Shown: one piece after another, positions 36,764-44,572 of the stretch
How the letters are laid out: each line of letters opens with the position of its first letter
Position numbering within the stretch: the first letter of the stretch is position 1
NCBI GenBank assembly: GCA_002344345.1
Contig: DDTL01000205.1
Coordinates: 1,188-45,770, forward strand
DNA length: 44,583 nucleotides
Source: Saprospiraceae bacterium UBA2365
Lineage (GTDB): Bacteria; Bacteroidota; Bacteroidia; Chitinophagales; Saprospiraceae
Direction: 5' to 3'
Notes under the pieces: generated by a model
Told to the model about the DNA's origin: nothing
The model's input: only the letters and a program-made list of their open reading frames with translations
The model's database searches: none
Program-made: the position numbers and the translations under genes

Positions 36764-38182
36764 ATGACTGAAACATTTTTATTTACGCTTGTGGGCTTGA
36801 TCATTTTATTGGTTGCTTTGCTGTTTTTCTTTGTTTCGAGGTACAGGAGGTGCCCTTCAGACAAAATCCTGGTAATTTATGGAAAAACAGGAAGCGGTTC
36901 CGCTAAATGTCTGGCAGGTGGAGCTGCCTTTGTATGGCCGGTCATCCAGGATTATCAATACCTTGACCTGACCCCGATTTCAATCGACGTAGACTTGAGA
37001 GGCGCTTTAAGTAAGCAAAACATTCGTGTCAACGTGCCTTCCAGGTTTACCGTTGCAGTATCCAATGAACCCGGGGTGATGAACAATGCTGCAGAAAGGT
37101 TGCTTGGAAAAACTTCCAATGATATCAGAGAGATCACAAAAGATATCATTTTTGGGCAGTTGCGTTTGGTCGTTGCCATGATGGACATCGAAGAGATCAA
37201 TGCAGATAGAGACAAGTTTTTGTCCAATGTATCAAGCAACGTGGGCGCAGAGTTAAAAAAGATCGGATTGACACTGATCAACGTGAACGTGACAGATATC
37301 CAGGATGAATCAGGTTATATCGAGGCTTTGGGCAAGGAAGCAGCCGCCAAAGCAATCAATGATGCAAAAACAAGTGTTGCTGAAAAGAACAGAGATGGTT
37401 CGATAGGACAAGCCAAAGCCTTACAGGATGAGAGAATACAGGTTGCAGAAGCCGATGCAAGGGCAAAAGTCGGTGAATCCAATGCACTTGCCAACGCAGT
37501 TGATGGTGAGAACCAGGCAAAAATTAAAATGGCCGATTCAAATGCGATCAGAAGACAACAGGAAGCTGAAGCATTGAGAAAAGCGATAGCCTCCGAAAAA
37601 ATACAGGCAGCCAATGCCCTTCAGGAAGCTTATGAAGCAGAAAAATTAGCCGAATTGTCAAGGGCAGCCAGAGAAAAAGCAACCCAGGAAGCTGACATCA
37701 TCATTCAGGCTGAAATTGCTAAAAGGCGGATTGAAATAGACGCTGAAGCAGAAGCAGAAAAACGTCGTAAGGAAGCCAGAGGTGAAGCAGACGCTTTGTT
37801 GTTAATGAAAATGGCTGAAGCTAAGGGTTTGTATGAAATTCTTGAAAAACAAGCACAGGGTTTTGACCAGGTTGTTAAAGCTACCGGCGGCAACTCCCGA
37901 GATGCTATTTTAATGCTTATTGCGGATAAATTGCCTGAACTTGTTAAAACTCAGGTCGAAGCGATCAAAAATATTAAAATTGACAAGGTGACTGTTTGGG
38001 AAAACGGAATGGGTGACGAAAGCGGCACCAGCACATCCAAATTTGTTTCCGGCATGTATAAATCAGTACCACCTTTAAAAGACCTTTTCAATATGGCAGG
38101 TATGGAATTGCCCTCTTATCTTGGAAAGGAACATAAACCTGATACTACATCTGATCCCAAGGAGGAGGAAAAGAAGCAATAA
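36764..38182 (+). CDS. Flotillin family protein
   Basis: A 472-residue membrane scaffold. An N-terminal hydrophobic helix (about 5-27, LFTLVGLIILLVALLFFFVS) is followed by the SPFH domain (about 35-190: ILVIYGKTGSGSAKC, ALSKQNIRVNVPSRFTVAVS, RDKFLSNVSSNVGAELKKIG). A long Glu/Ala/Lys coiled coil (about 190-370) leads to a C-terminal oligomerisation region. Bacterial flotillins gather into ordered lipid microdomains. The NfeD-like gene upstream in the same operon supports the assignment. A terminator with a T-run follows the stop codon. Confidence 0.93.
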   Translation: MTETFLFTLVGLIILLVALLFFFVSRYRRCPSDKILVIYGKTGSGSAKCLAGGAAFVWPVIQDYQYLDLTPISIDVDLRGALSKQNIRVNVPSRFTVAVSNEPGVMNNAAERLLGKTSNDIREITKDIIFGQLRLVVAMMDIEEINADRDKFLSNVSSNVGAELKKIGLTLINVNVTDIQDESGYIEALGKEAAAKAINDAKTSVAEKNRDGSIGQAKALQDERIQVAEADARAKVGESNALANAVDGENQAKIKMADSNAIRRQQEAEALRKAIASEKIQAANALQEAYEAEKLAELSRAAREKATQEADIIIQAEIAKRRIEIDAEAEAEKRRKEARGEADALLLMKMAEAKGLYEILEKQAQGFDQVVKATGGNSRDAILMLIADKLPELVKTQVEAIKNIKIDKVTVWENGMGDESGTSTSKFVSGMYKSVPPLKDLFNMAGMELPSYLGKEHKPDTTSDPKEEEKKQ

Positions 38183-38207
38183 TTAGTGGCAGAGTTTTTT
38201 CGTATGA

Positions 38208-38240
38208 GCAGGTAACAGGATCAGTTACCTGCTTTTTTTT
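38208..38240 (+). terminator. Terminator of the NfeD-flotillin operon
   Basis: GCAGGTAAC (38208-38216) pairs with GTTACCTGC (38224-38232), a 9-bp stem and 7-nt loop, and is followed by eight T's. Confidence 0.9.
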
Positions 38241-38348
38241 ATATCTATAATAATGTATTTTTATATTCATGATTTGTTAAGTTTAATTTGACGCATCTGT
38301 TCTATTGCCGCCCCATTTATGGTGGATGCAATTGAATTATTAAATCAT

Positions 38349-38384
38349 ACTTTAGCCAATTGCCAGGCTGTTTTTGGCTAAAGT
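38349..38384. other. Unassigned hairpin upstream of the helicase gene
   Basis: ACTTTAGCCA (38349-38358) and TGGCTAAAGT (38375-38384) are perfect reverse complements around a 16-nt loop, within the 38241-38647 gap. There is no T-run, so it is not an evident terminator. The rest of the gap is AT-rich with nothing recognisable. Confidence 0.45.
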
Positions 38385-38647
38385 CTTTGCAATATCTCAA
38401 ATATATCAGGCATATAAAGCAGATTGCCATTCATTGCTAAGACTGCACTCAATTTAATCGTCCAGATATTCTTTAACAAAGCCTTAAAGACATGGTTTTT
38501 TCAGTCATTATAACAGAAAATCAAATTTCAATTGAACAGGTATTATCGATTCATATATAAAGAATTTTTATATTAAAAAAAATCATCCTTACTTTACACT
38601 TTTAATTGGTAAATCGAAAACAGGAAAATCCTGTCAGAAAGATAAAA

Positions 38648-40912
38648 ATGGTGAGAAAGAAAATAGATTACCTGGCTTCATTAAATGAAGTGCAAAGGGC
38701 TGCAGTCGAGTCAATGGAAGGAGCTGTGATGGTCATTGCCGGCCCGGGATCCGGCAAAACGAGGGTATTGACCTATAGAATAGCCTATCTCATCGAAAAC
38801 GGAATCGAACCCTGGAGAATTCTTGCTTTGACATTCACCAATAAGGCGGCCAGTGAGATGAAAGAAAGGATTGAACAGGTCGTCGGTCCGGGTGCAAGAA
38901 AAGTCTGGATGGGTACTTTTCACTCGATTTTTGCCCGGATTTTGAGGGTCGAAGGACACAGACTTGGCTATCCGAATGATTTTACCATATATGATACAGA
39001 TGATTCAAAAAATCTGATCAAGGATATCATAAATTCCATGCAACTCGACCCCAAGGTCTATAAACCAGGAGTGGTATTATCGCGCATATCGATGGCTAAA
39101 AGCAATCTGATCACACCAAAAAGATATGCCAATAACGATGACCTGATGGTTTATGACAGGATGAACAGGGTTCCGATGATTTTTCAGATCTACGAAAAAT
39201 ATACAGAAAGATGTCTGCGAGCCGGCGCAATGGATTTTGACGATCTGTTGCTGCAGATGTTCCGTCTGCTTTACCAGAATCCAGATAATGTCAGGGAAAA
39301 GTATAACCTGGCATTTTCCCATATCCTTGTGGATGAGTTTCAGGACACCAATTCACTACAATATGAGATCATCAAGCTGTTTTTGGATCCAAACAGGGAA
39401 AACCCGAATATCTGCATCGTCGGGGATGATGCCCAAAGCATTTATTCTTTCCGGGGAGCTACGATTGATAATATCCTGAATTTTGAAAAAGATTTTCCTC
39501 AGTTGCAGGTATTCAAACTGGAGCAAAACTACCGTTCCACCAAGCACATCATTGGCGCAGCCAATAAAGTGATCACCAATAACGACCGGCAGATCCAGAA
39601 AAAAATATGGACAGAAGAGCTTGAAGGACACAAGATCAAGCTGATTAAAACGGTGACCGACACCGAAGAAGGTAAGCGTATCGCAGATCTGATCGTAGAA
39701 TACAAGAACCGTTTTCATGTAAAGAACAGCGACATGGCCATCCTTTACCGGACCAACGCTCAGTCTAGGATTTTTGAAGAACACCTGAGACGTTTGAATT
39801 TGCCCTATAAAATATATGGCGGGTTGTCTTTTTACCAACGGAAAGAAGTCAAGGATGTCGTTGCTTACATGAGGCTGACGATCAATCCTCTGGATGATGA
39901 AGCCTTCAAGCGTGTGATCAATTTCCCTAAAAGAGGGCTGGGAGGGGTTGCATTGAACAGTATATTTATGAAAGCTGAACAAGCAAACATAAGTTTATAC
40001 CATGCCTGTTTTGAAACTGAATTGTCTCCCAAAGCAAAAAATGCTGTCAATGAATTTATCAGACTGATAGAAAGTTTCATGCAAAAAAATCAGGAATCCA
40101 ACGCTTATGAAACAGCCAGCTACATCGTTAAAAAAACCGGTATCATGGAGGTTTTCAAAGCGGAAAACACTTTGGAAGCTTTTGGCAGGATGGAGAATAT
40201 CAATTCCTTGCTGGATGGTGTGCAGGAATTTGTGGAAAACGATGAATTCACCGAAGGAGAACCTGTTGAGAGAAACCTTTCCGGTTATCTGCAAAATATT
40301 GCATTACTGACAGATTTTGATCAAAAAGAAGAAGAAACTGATTTCGTAACACTGATGTCAGTTCATTCGGCGAAAGGTCTTGAATTTGATTGCATTTTTG
40401 TTGTTGGTCTGGAAGAAAACCTTTTTCCATCCTACATGTCATTGAGCATACCTGAACAAATCGATGAAGAGAGGCGGCTTTTCTATGTGGCGATCACGAG
40501 AGCTAAACGCTTTTTGGTCCTTAGTTATGCCAACTCACGGTATCAGTATGGTGAGATCAGGATGAATGATCCGAGCAGATTTATTGAAGAAATTCCGATT
40601 GAACATCTGGAAGACAACTCTCCGATCAAGCAAAAACTCATTTTGGATAAACCGAAAATCCTTGGTGGCATCAAACCTTTGGATAAGAAACCGGTAAATG
40701 ATTATTCCAAAGAAGCGCAGAATTTTATTCCGGACCATCCAGATAAAATTGAGGAAAATATGCGTATTCTCCATTTAAAATTTGGCCCTGGCACGATCAC
40801 CGGCATTGAAGGATATAAGGAAAACCGGATTGCACGAATCGATTTTGACAATCTGGAAGGCCCGGAGAAGAGAATTGTCCTCAAATATGCCAAACTCAAG
40901 ATCCTCCAATAG
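38648..40912 (+). CDS. UvrD/PcrA-type ATP-dependent DNA helicase
   Basis: A 754-residue superfamily 1A helicase. The ATG at 38648 (MVRKKIDYLASLNEVQ) is chosen; upstream in-frame codons offer only TTG. It contains the Q-motif LNEVQRAAV, Walker A AGPGSGKT, motif Ia ALTFTNKAASEMKERI, motif II VDEFQDTN, motif III GDDAQSIYSFRGA, motif IV QNYRST, motif V MSVHSAKGLEFD and motif VI EERRLFYVAITRAK. This 3'-5' helicase acts in nucleotide excision and mismatch repair and in clearing blocked forks. PcrA and UvrD cannot be told apart with confidence. The C-terminal LKFGPGTITGIEGYKENR resembles the PcrA C-terminal Tudor-like RNA polymerase-binding domain. Monocistronic. Confidence 0.95.
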   Translation: MVRKKIDYLASLNEVQRAAVESMEGAVMVIAGPGSGKTRVLTYRIAYLIENGIEPWRILALTFTNKAASEMKERIEQVVGPGARKVWMGTFHSIFARILRVEGHRLGYPNDFTIYDTDDSKNLIKDIINSMQLDPKVYKPGVVLSRISMAKSNLITPKRYANNDDLMVYDRMNRVPMIFQIYEKYTERCLRAGAMDFDDLLLQMFRLLYQNPDNVREKYNLAFSHILVDEFQDTNSLQYEIIKLFLDPNRENPNICIVGDDAQSIYSFRGATIDNILNFEKDFPQLQVFKLEQNYRSTKHIIGAANKVITNNDRQIQKKIWTEELEGHKIKLIKTVTDTEEGKRIADLIVEYKNRFHVKNSDMAILYRTNAQSRIFEEHLRRLNLPYKIYGGLSFYQRKEVKDVVAYMRLTINPLDDEAFKRVINFPKRGLGGVALNSIFMKAEQANISLYHACFETELSPKAKNAVNEFIRLIESFMQKNQESNAYETASYIVKKTGIMEVFKAENTLEAFGRMENINSLLDGVQEFVENDEFTEGEPVERNLSGYLQNIALLTDFDQKEEETDFVTLMSVHSAKGLEFDCIFVVGLEENLFPSYMSLSIPEQIDEERRLFYVAITRAKRFLVLSYANSRYQYGEIRMNDPSRFIEEIPIEHLEDNSPIKQKLILDKPKILGGIKPLDKKPVNDYSKEAQNFIPDHPDKIEENMRILHLKFGPGTITGIEGYKENRIARIDFDNLEGPEKRIVLKYAKLKILQ

Positions 40913-41030
40913 AAATAAAAAACTATTTGATTATGAATAGTTTAATAATCTGAATACAACTTTTTCCGGACGTTAATTCAACAGGGAAAACAATATTTTT
41001 TAGAAAAAACAGCGATTTCCATAATCCTAA

Positions 41031-41061
41031 TTTGTTTTATTGTTTGGGAATGCTATATTTG
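41031..41061 (+). promoter_or_regulatory. Consensus promoter of the tRNA-Ser transcript
   Basis: TTTG at 41031-41034 is followed after exactly 19 nt by TATATTTG (41054-41061). Both match the Bacteroidota consensus elements. Transcription would start near 41068, some 45 nt before the tRNA. Confidence 0.8.
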
Positions 41062-41112
41062 CAGTCGCTTTTAAAGAAAGGCTTTTTGATTCACTTTGTA
41101 GAATCACACTTT

Positions 41113-41199
41113 GGTGAGGTGGGTGAGTGGCTGAAACCAGCAGTTTGCTAAACTGCCGTACGGGTAACTGTACCGCGGGTTCGAATCCCGCCCTCACCG
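41113..41199 (+). tRNA. tRNA-Ser (GCU)
   Basis: An 87-nt tRNA with acceptor stem GGTGAGG/CCTCACC, the discriminator G, anticodon stem CAGTTT/AAACTG around GCT, a long variable arm typical of class II tRNA-Ser, and a T-arm GCGGGTTCGAATCCCGC. It reads AGC/AGU serine codons. CCA is not encoded. It is the first gene of a transcript that probably includes the downstream island and tRNA-Pro. Confidence 0.97.
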
Positions 41200-41206
41200 C
41201 TAAAAG

Positions 41207-41237
41207 GGGTGTGAGTTTGGGTGTGAGTGTGAGTGTG
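41207..41237 (+). repeat. Left inverted arm of the tRNA-Ser/tRNA-Pro island
   Basis: A 31-nt GT-rich sequence beginning 8 nt after the tRNA-Ser end. It matches the reverse complement of 41925-41955 at 28 of 31 positions; the differences are all A/G exchanges, which leave the RNA stem as G-U or A-C pairs. Confidence 0.85.
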
Positions 41238-41290
41238 GGTGTGAGAGAGTGAGAGAGGAAGAGGGTGAGAGAGCGTGAGAGAGCGTGAGT

Positions 41291-41346
41291 GTGAGATTGG
41301 AAGGGTGAGATTGGAAGGGTGAGATTGGAAGGGTGAGATTGGGAGT
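41291..41346 (+). repeat. 14-nt tandem repeat in the left flank
   Basis: Four head-to-tail units of GTGAGATTGGAAGG, the last one with changes near its end (GGGAGT). Before it, GTGAGAGA-type units continue the same strand-biased style. The whole stretch 41201-41400 contains only three C's. Confidence 0.8.
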
Positions 41347-41422
41347 GTGAGAGAGTGATTGGGAGTGTGAGAGGGTTTAATGGAGTTTGAAAGGGCGTTT
41401 TAGAGAATATAAATAGCTGTTA

Positions 41423-41782
41423 ATGTTTGATTTTGAGAAATTGGATGTTTATGAAAAGATCAGGGGATTGAACAGAGATTTGCTACCCTGGATTTTCAGG
41501 AACCAAAATCAGCATGCTTATCTCTGTGACCAACTCAAAAGATCCAGTTTGTCGAGTATGCTCAACCTGGCAGAAGGAACGGGTAGAATGAGCGCTCAGG
41601 ATAAAAAACAGTTTTACATCAGGGCAAGAGCCTCTGTTTTTGAAAGTGTGGCTATACTACAAATCTTTCTTGACCTCAAGATCATCAGTGAAAAGGAATA
41701 CACTGGTTTTTATGAACAGTATGAATCCATCTCCAAAATGATCCTCGGCATGATCAGAAATTTACATTCAGACAATCCATGA
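41423..41782 (+). CDS. Four-helix-bundle protein (S23/IVP family)
   Basis: A 119-residue helical protein with the markers of the four-helix-bundle/S23 family (PF05635, TIGR02436): FEKLDVYEKIRGLNRDL, then DQLKRSSLSSMLNLAEGTGR, then KKQFYIRARASVFESVA with a short C-terminal helix. Proteins of this family are encoded by intervening sequences in 23S rRNA of Leptospira and Coxiella and occur as stand-alone genes in Bacteroidota; their function is not settled. The ORF lies between tRNA-Ser and tRNA-Pro, flanked by strand-biased repeats whose ends are complementary (41207-41237 and 41925-41955). It may be read from the tRNA promoter. The related Avd protein of diversity-generating retroelements has the same fold, but no reverse transcriptase is nearby. 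Confidence 0.9.
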   Translation: MFDFEKLDVYEKIRGLNRDLLPWIFRNQNQHAYLCDQLKRSSLSSMLNLAEGTGRMSAQDKKQFYIRARASVFESVAILQIFLDLKIISEKEYTGFYEQYESISKMILGMIRNLHSDNP

Positions 41783-41835
41783 TCATCTTTATTTTAAGGT
41801 AATTGTACGAAGTGTTTTTAACTGTATAAATCGGG

Positions 41836-41960
41836 TAAAAAAATTATTTTCACACAAAATACAAACTAAACACACAAAACACAAAACACAAAACACACAA
41901 AACACACAAAACACACACAAAATACACACCCACACTCACACTCAAACCCACACCCATTCT
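41836..41960 (+). repeat. G-free AC-rich low-complexity flank with right inverted arm
   Basis: No G occurs in this 125-nt stretch, which is mostly CACACAAAA units. Its end (41925-41955) is the partner of the left arm at 41207-41237, and its last base lies directly before tRNA-Pro (41961). It faces a left flank that is nearly C-free, so the two could pair over more than the 31-nt arms in RNA. Confidence 0.8.
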
Positions 41961-42035
41961 CGGGGTATAGCGCAGTCCGGTTAGCGCACCTGCTTTGGGA
42001 GCAGGGGGTCGTAGGTTCGAATCCTACTACCCCGA
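41961..42035 (+). tRNA. tRNA-Pro (UGG)
   Basis: A 75-nt tRNA with acceptor stem CGGGGTA/TACCCCG and discriminator A. The anticodon stem-loop is CCTGC TTTGGGA GCAGG with the anticodon TGG. The T-arm GTAGGTTCGAATCCTAC is intact. It reads CCN proline codons. CCA is not encoded. A terminator follows directly. Confidence 0.97.
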
Positions 42036-42041
42036 CAACAA

Positions 42042-42075
42042 AAAGGCTGAAATCAACCGATTTCGGCCTTTTTTT
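42042..42075 (+). terminator. Terminator after tRNA-Pro
   Basis: AAAGGCTGAAATC (42042-42054) pairs with GATTTCGGCCTTT (42059-42071) including one G-U, with a 4-nt loop, followed by four more T's. It marks the end of the tRNA-Ser to tRNA-Pro transcript. Confidence 0.9.
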
Positions 42076-42112
42076 ATAAAACTGAATTGTGATCAACTAA
42101 TATTAGAGGTGA

Positions 42113-44074
42113 TCATGTTCCCAGTTCGAATTTCACAGGTAAAGTATATTTCACCCTAACTACTTTTCCCTCATGTATTGCCGGCGTCCACTTATCCTTC
42201 ATATCATTCATCATTAAAACTACCTTTTTAGCCTCCAGACTTAAAGCTGGATCAGGATCTTGTACTACTTCTATACTTGTTATTCTACCATCTTTCTCTA
42301 CAATAAAGCTCATAATTACAATTCCCTGGACACCATTTTCTCGCGCTTCCGGTGGATATCTCAAATTGCGATATACAAACTCAAGCATTTTCATCTTTGC
42401 ACACTCTTCTATTTCTGTATTGGTGCCATCCATGTCCTCACAGCCAGGAAAACGCGGCATTTGATCAACCTTTTTATAAACCGTTGATTCATAAGTATAT
42501 CCCACTATTTTTATAGCGTTTGGGTCGTTATCAAATTGAGAATTTGCTCCAAAATTCGTGATGACTTTTTCCCCCTCGAGGCTAAAAATAACCGGTATGG
42601 TTAATTTGACTTTTACATTTTGCCCGTCCTTCATTGCGGGAATCCATTTTTCATTCATCTCATTCATTGACAAAACCATATTCGCCGCTGCCTGACCTAA
42701 ATTTTCTCCTGGATCCCTGATAACCTCCACTTCTGAGATAGAACCATCGGTTTCCACCGCAAATTGCACCACGGCTATTCCCTGAGCATTCACCATTCTT
42801 GCTTCTTTTGGGTATCTTAACCGGAGCATTAAAAAACTCACCATCTTTCCAAAGGCGCAGCATTCCTTATCATAAATTGTTCCGGATATGTCTTCACAAC
42901 CCGGGAAACGCGGCATTTGATCCACTTTAGTTTCTCCGTCCAATAATTGAAAAAAAGGTGGCGGGGGTGGCGGCGGTGGTATCAATTTTCCATACCTCAT
43001 TTCATAATCCTGCAGTTCTTCCTGTTGTTTTAAATTGAACTTCTCAATTTCTCCACTTTTATTGAATACAGTCGCTACTCCATTATCAATTTCGATTCGC
43101 AGTACACTTGTGTCTTTGGTTGATCCATTCAGTGTCATTTTACCATTTTTTGGCAATGTATCATTGGCAATACCATATTCAAACAAATTTAACTTTGGCA
43201 AATTTTGTTTAGAAATAGCAGTTGAAAAAACGAATAGCAAACCGACCAGAACCGGACCTGCCAAACTGAATTTCCATAAGTTTTTCCTGAGTTTTGAGTG
43301 ATTTGTTATCATTTTAATACGATTTTTAATCTCTGACTGAAAAAAATGATGCGTAAGGGGCATGCTAACATTGCTTGAAGCCCCAACAATAAGCAATTCT
43401 TTATAAGAATCCGGAGAATACTTTTGGCAGACAAAAGCATCAGCGATATATTCATGAGCAATTTTAAGTGCCCTTTTATATAAAACAAAGATGGGGTTAA
43501 ACCAAAAGAAAATATGGAACAATTCTACAAAAATGATATCCAGACTATGATTTTGGGAAACATGCACCTTCTCATGTTCAATCACCAGGTCGAAATGCTC
43601 GCGGAATGGTAATTTCTTACTTAGATAAATGGTATTCCAAAATGAAAAAGGAAGGTGAGAAAACTCAGTGAATGCAATGGAATAGCCATCTTTTCGTTCA
43701 ATAGTACTACCCTTCCTAACCATCAATATCCGGCGAAACCCGATAATCAATTTTGTTAAAGAGATTGCGATTCCCATAAAATAAATCCAGGGAAATATCT
43801 CAGCATACGAAAATTGTTCATTTAATTGAACAGCTTCAGTCGGAGTGGCAAATACTACCATCTCTTCTGAAACATACTGCCAATGCACCACCGGAACTTC
43901 TTTATATGTCAATACCAACAAAGGTGATAAAACCGGAATTAAGGCAGATAGGAATAATGACAGAAGCAAAAAAGCCCTGTTATACCTGAAAAAAGTCTCA
44001 TTTCTAAGGAAAAAATGATAAATTCCATAAAAACAAAACAAACAAACCGAAGATTGAATGAAGTAAGTGATCAT
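42113..44074 (-). CDS. BlaR1/MecR1-type M56 peptidase with two TonB-C-like domains
   Basis: A 653-residue inner-membrane sensor peptidase. The N-terminal third has four hydrophobic segments (about 5-22, 36-53, 92-110, 269-287). The M56 zinc site HEKVH is at residues 167-171, with the downstream E in HEYIADAF about 40 residues later. In BlaR1-type proteins, ligand sensing outside leads to cleavage of the BlaI repressor (family knowledge). Here no penicillin-binding sensor domain is present. Instead two TonB C-terminal-like domains (about 390-505 and 535-651) repeat the phrase KVDQMPRFPGCED followed by RYPxEAR and VxxDPG or DPDP. They could contact a TonB-dependent or ExbB-linked partner. A Pro-rich stretch (PPPPPPPPFF, about 366-375) precedes them. 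The start lies 6 nt after blaI. Confidence 0.88.
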   Translation of the reverse strand: MITYFIQSSVCLFCFYGIYHFFLRNETFFRYNRAFLLLSLFLSALIPVLSPLLVLTYKEVPVVHWQYVSEEMVVFATPTEAVQLNEQFSYAEIFPWIYFMGIAISLTKLIIGFRRILMVRKGSTIERKDGYSIAFTEFSHLPFSFWNTIYLSKKLPFREHFDLVIEHEKVHVSQNHSLDIIFVELFHIFFWFNPIFVLYKRALKIAHEYIADAFVCQKYSPDSYKELLIVGASSNVSMPLTHHFFQSEIKNRIKMITNHSKLRKNLWKFSLAGPVLVGLLFVFSTAISKQNLPKLNLFEYGIANDTLPKNGKMTLNGSTKDTSVLRIEIDNGVATVFNKSGEIEKFNLKQQEELQDYEMRYGKLIPPPPPPPPFFQLLDGETKVDQMPRFPGCEDISGTIYDKECCAFGKMVSFLMLRLRYPKEARMVNAQGIAVVQFAVETDGSISEVEVIRDPGENLGQAAANMVLSMNEMNEKWIPAMKDGQNVKVKLTIPVIFSLEGEKVITNFGANSQFDNDPNAIKIVGYTYESTVYKKVDQMPRFPGCEDMDGTNTEIEECAKMKMLEFVYRNLRYPPEARENGVQGIVIMSFIVEKDGRITSIEVVQDPDPALSLEAKKVVLMMNDMKDKWTPAIHEGKVVRVKYTLPVKFELGT

Positions 44075-44080
44075 GATTTA

Positions 44081-44440
44081 TTATTTTTTTGGTGATATTT
44101 CCTTTTTAATTTCTTCCAATTCAGAAATTGTAAGATCTTCTTCCTTAACCAAAAACGATACCAACTCGTTGAAAGATCCTCCAAAATAACCGGAAACCAG
44201 TTTTCTGATTGAAAATCTGGAGTACTCTTTTTTGTCAATAATGGGAAAGTATTCATGTGTCCGCCCGTAAGCTTTATGATCCAGGAAACCTTTCCTTTCC
44301 AATATCCTGACAATGGTGGAAACCGATGAATGTGCTGGTTTAGGTTCCGGCATGTCTTGAATCAAATCACTTACCAAAGCACGACCTTTTTCCCAAAACA
44401 TCTGCATAATCTGCTCTTCAGCCCTAGTTAATTTTTCCAT
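44081..44440 (-). CDS. BlaI/MecI-family transcriptional repressor
   Basis: A 119-residue winged-helix repressor: LTRAEEQIMQMFWEKGRALV, then SSVSTIVRILERKGFLDHKA, with a wing ending in YFPII and a C-terminal dimerisation helix region. BlaI proteins bind TACA-type palindromes and are inactivated by cleavage by the partner M56 sensor. Immediately followed by the M56 gene, so sensing and repression form one operon. Targets outside the operon are unknown. Confidence 0.93.
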   Translation of the reverse strand: MEKLTRAEEQIMQMFWEKGRALVSDLIQDMPEPKPAHSSVSTIVRILERKGFLDHKAYGRTHEYFPIIDKKEYSRFSIRKLVSGYFGGSFNELVSFLVKEEDLTISELEEIKKEISPKK

Positions 44441-44564
44441 TTTTTCTCACAATTTCCTTTTAAAATATATTGATAAATAATTTCCAAACTCGTTATTAAC
44501 AAAAACCCGTAAAATAAATGTGGTCTCAACGCAAACTAAATAAGTCTTAAAATAATTAATAAAC

Positions 44565-44572
44565 CAAATGTA
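44565..44572 (-). promoter_or_regulatory. -7 box for the BlaI/M56 operon
   Basis: Minus-strand TACATTTG matches TAnnTTTG exactly, about 125 nt upstream of the blaI-like start. It contains a TACA half that could overlap a BlaI-type operator, though no full palindrome is evident before the window ends. Confidence 0.45.

Noticed and set aside
41200..41420. CRISPR array
   Set aside because: The repeats are 14-nt head-to-tail units without spacers, and no cas gene is present in the window.
41423..41782. Accessory protein (Avd) of a diversity-generating retroelement
   Set aside because: The fold family matches, but there is no reverse transcriptase, template repeat or variable repeat nearby.
41866..42096. 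76-codon minus-strand frame across tRNA-Pro
   Set aside because: It reads tRNA-Pro and the AC-rich flank in antisense, giving a Cys/Val/Phe low-complexity peptide.
42113..44440. Beta-lactamase regulatory system
   Set aside because: The M56 protein lacks a penicillin-binding sensor domain and no beta-lactamase gene is present; BlaI/M56 pairs in Bacteroidota serve other roles.
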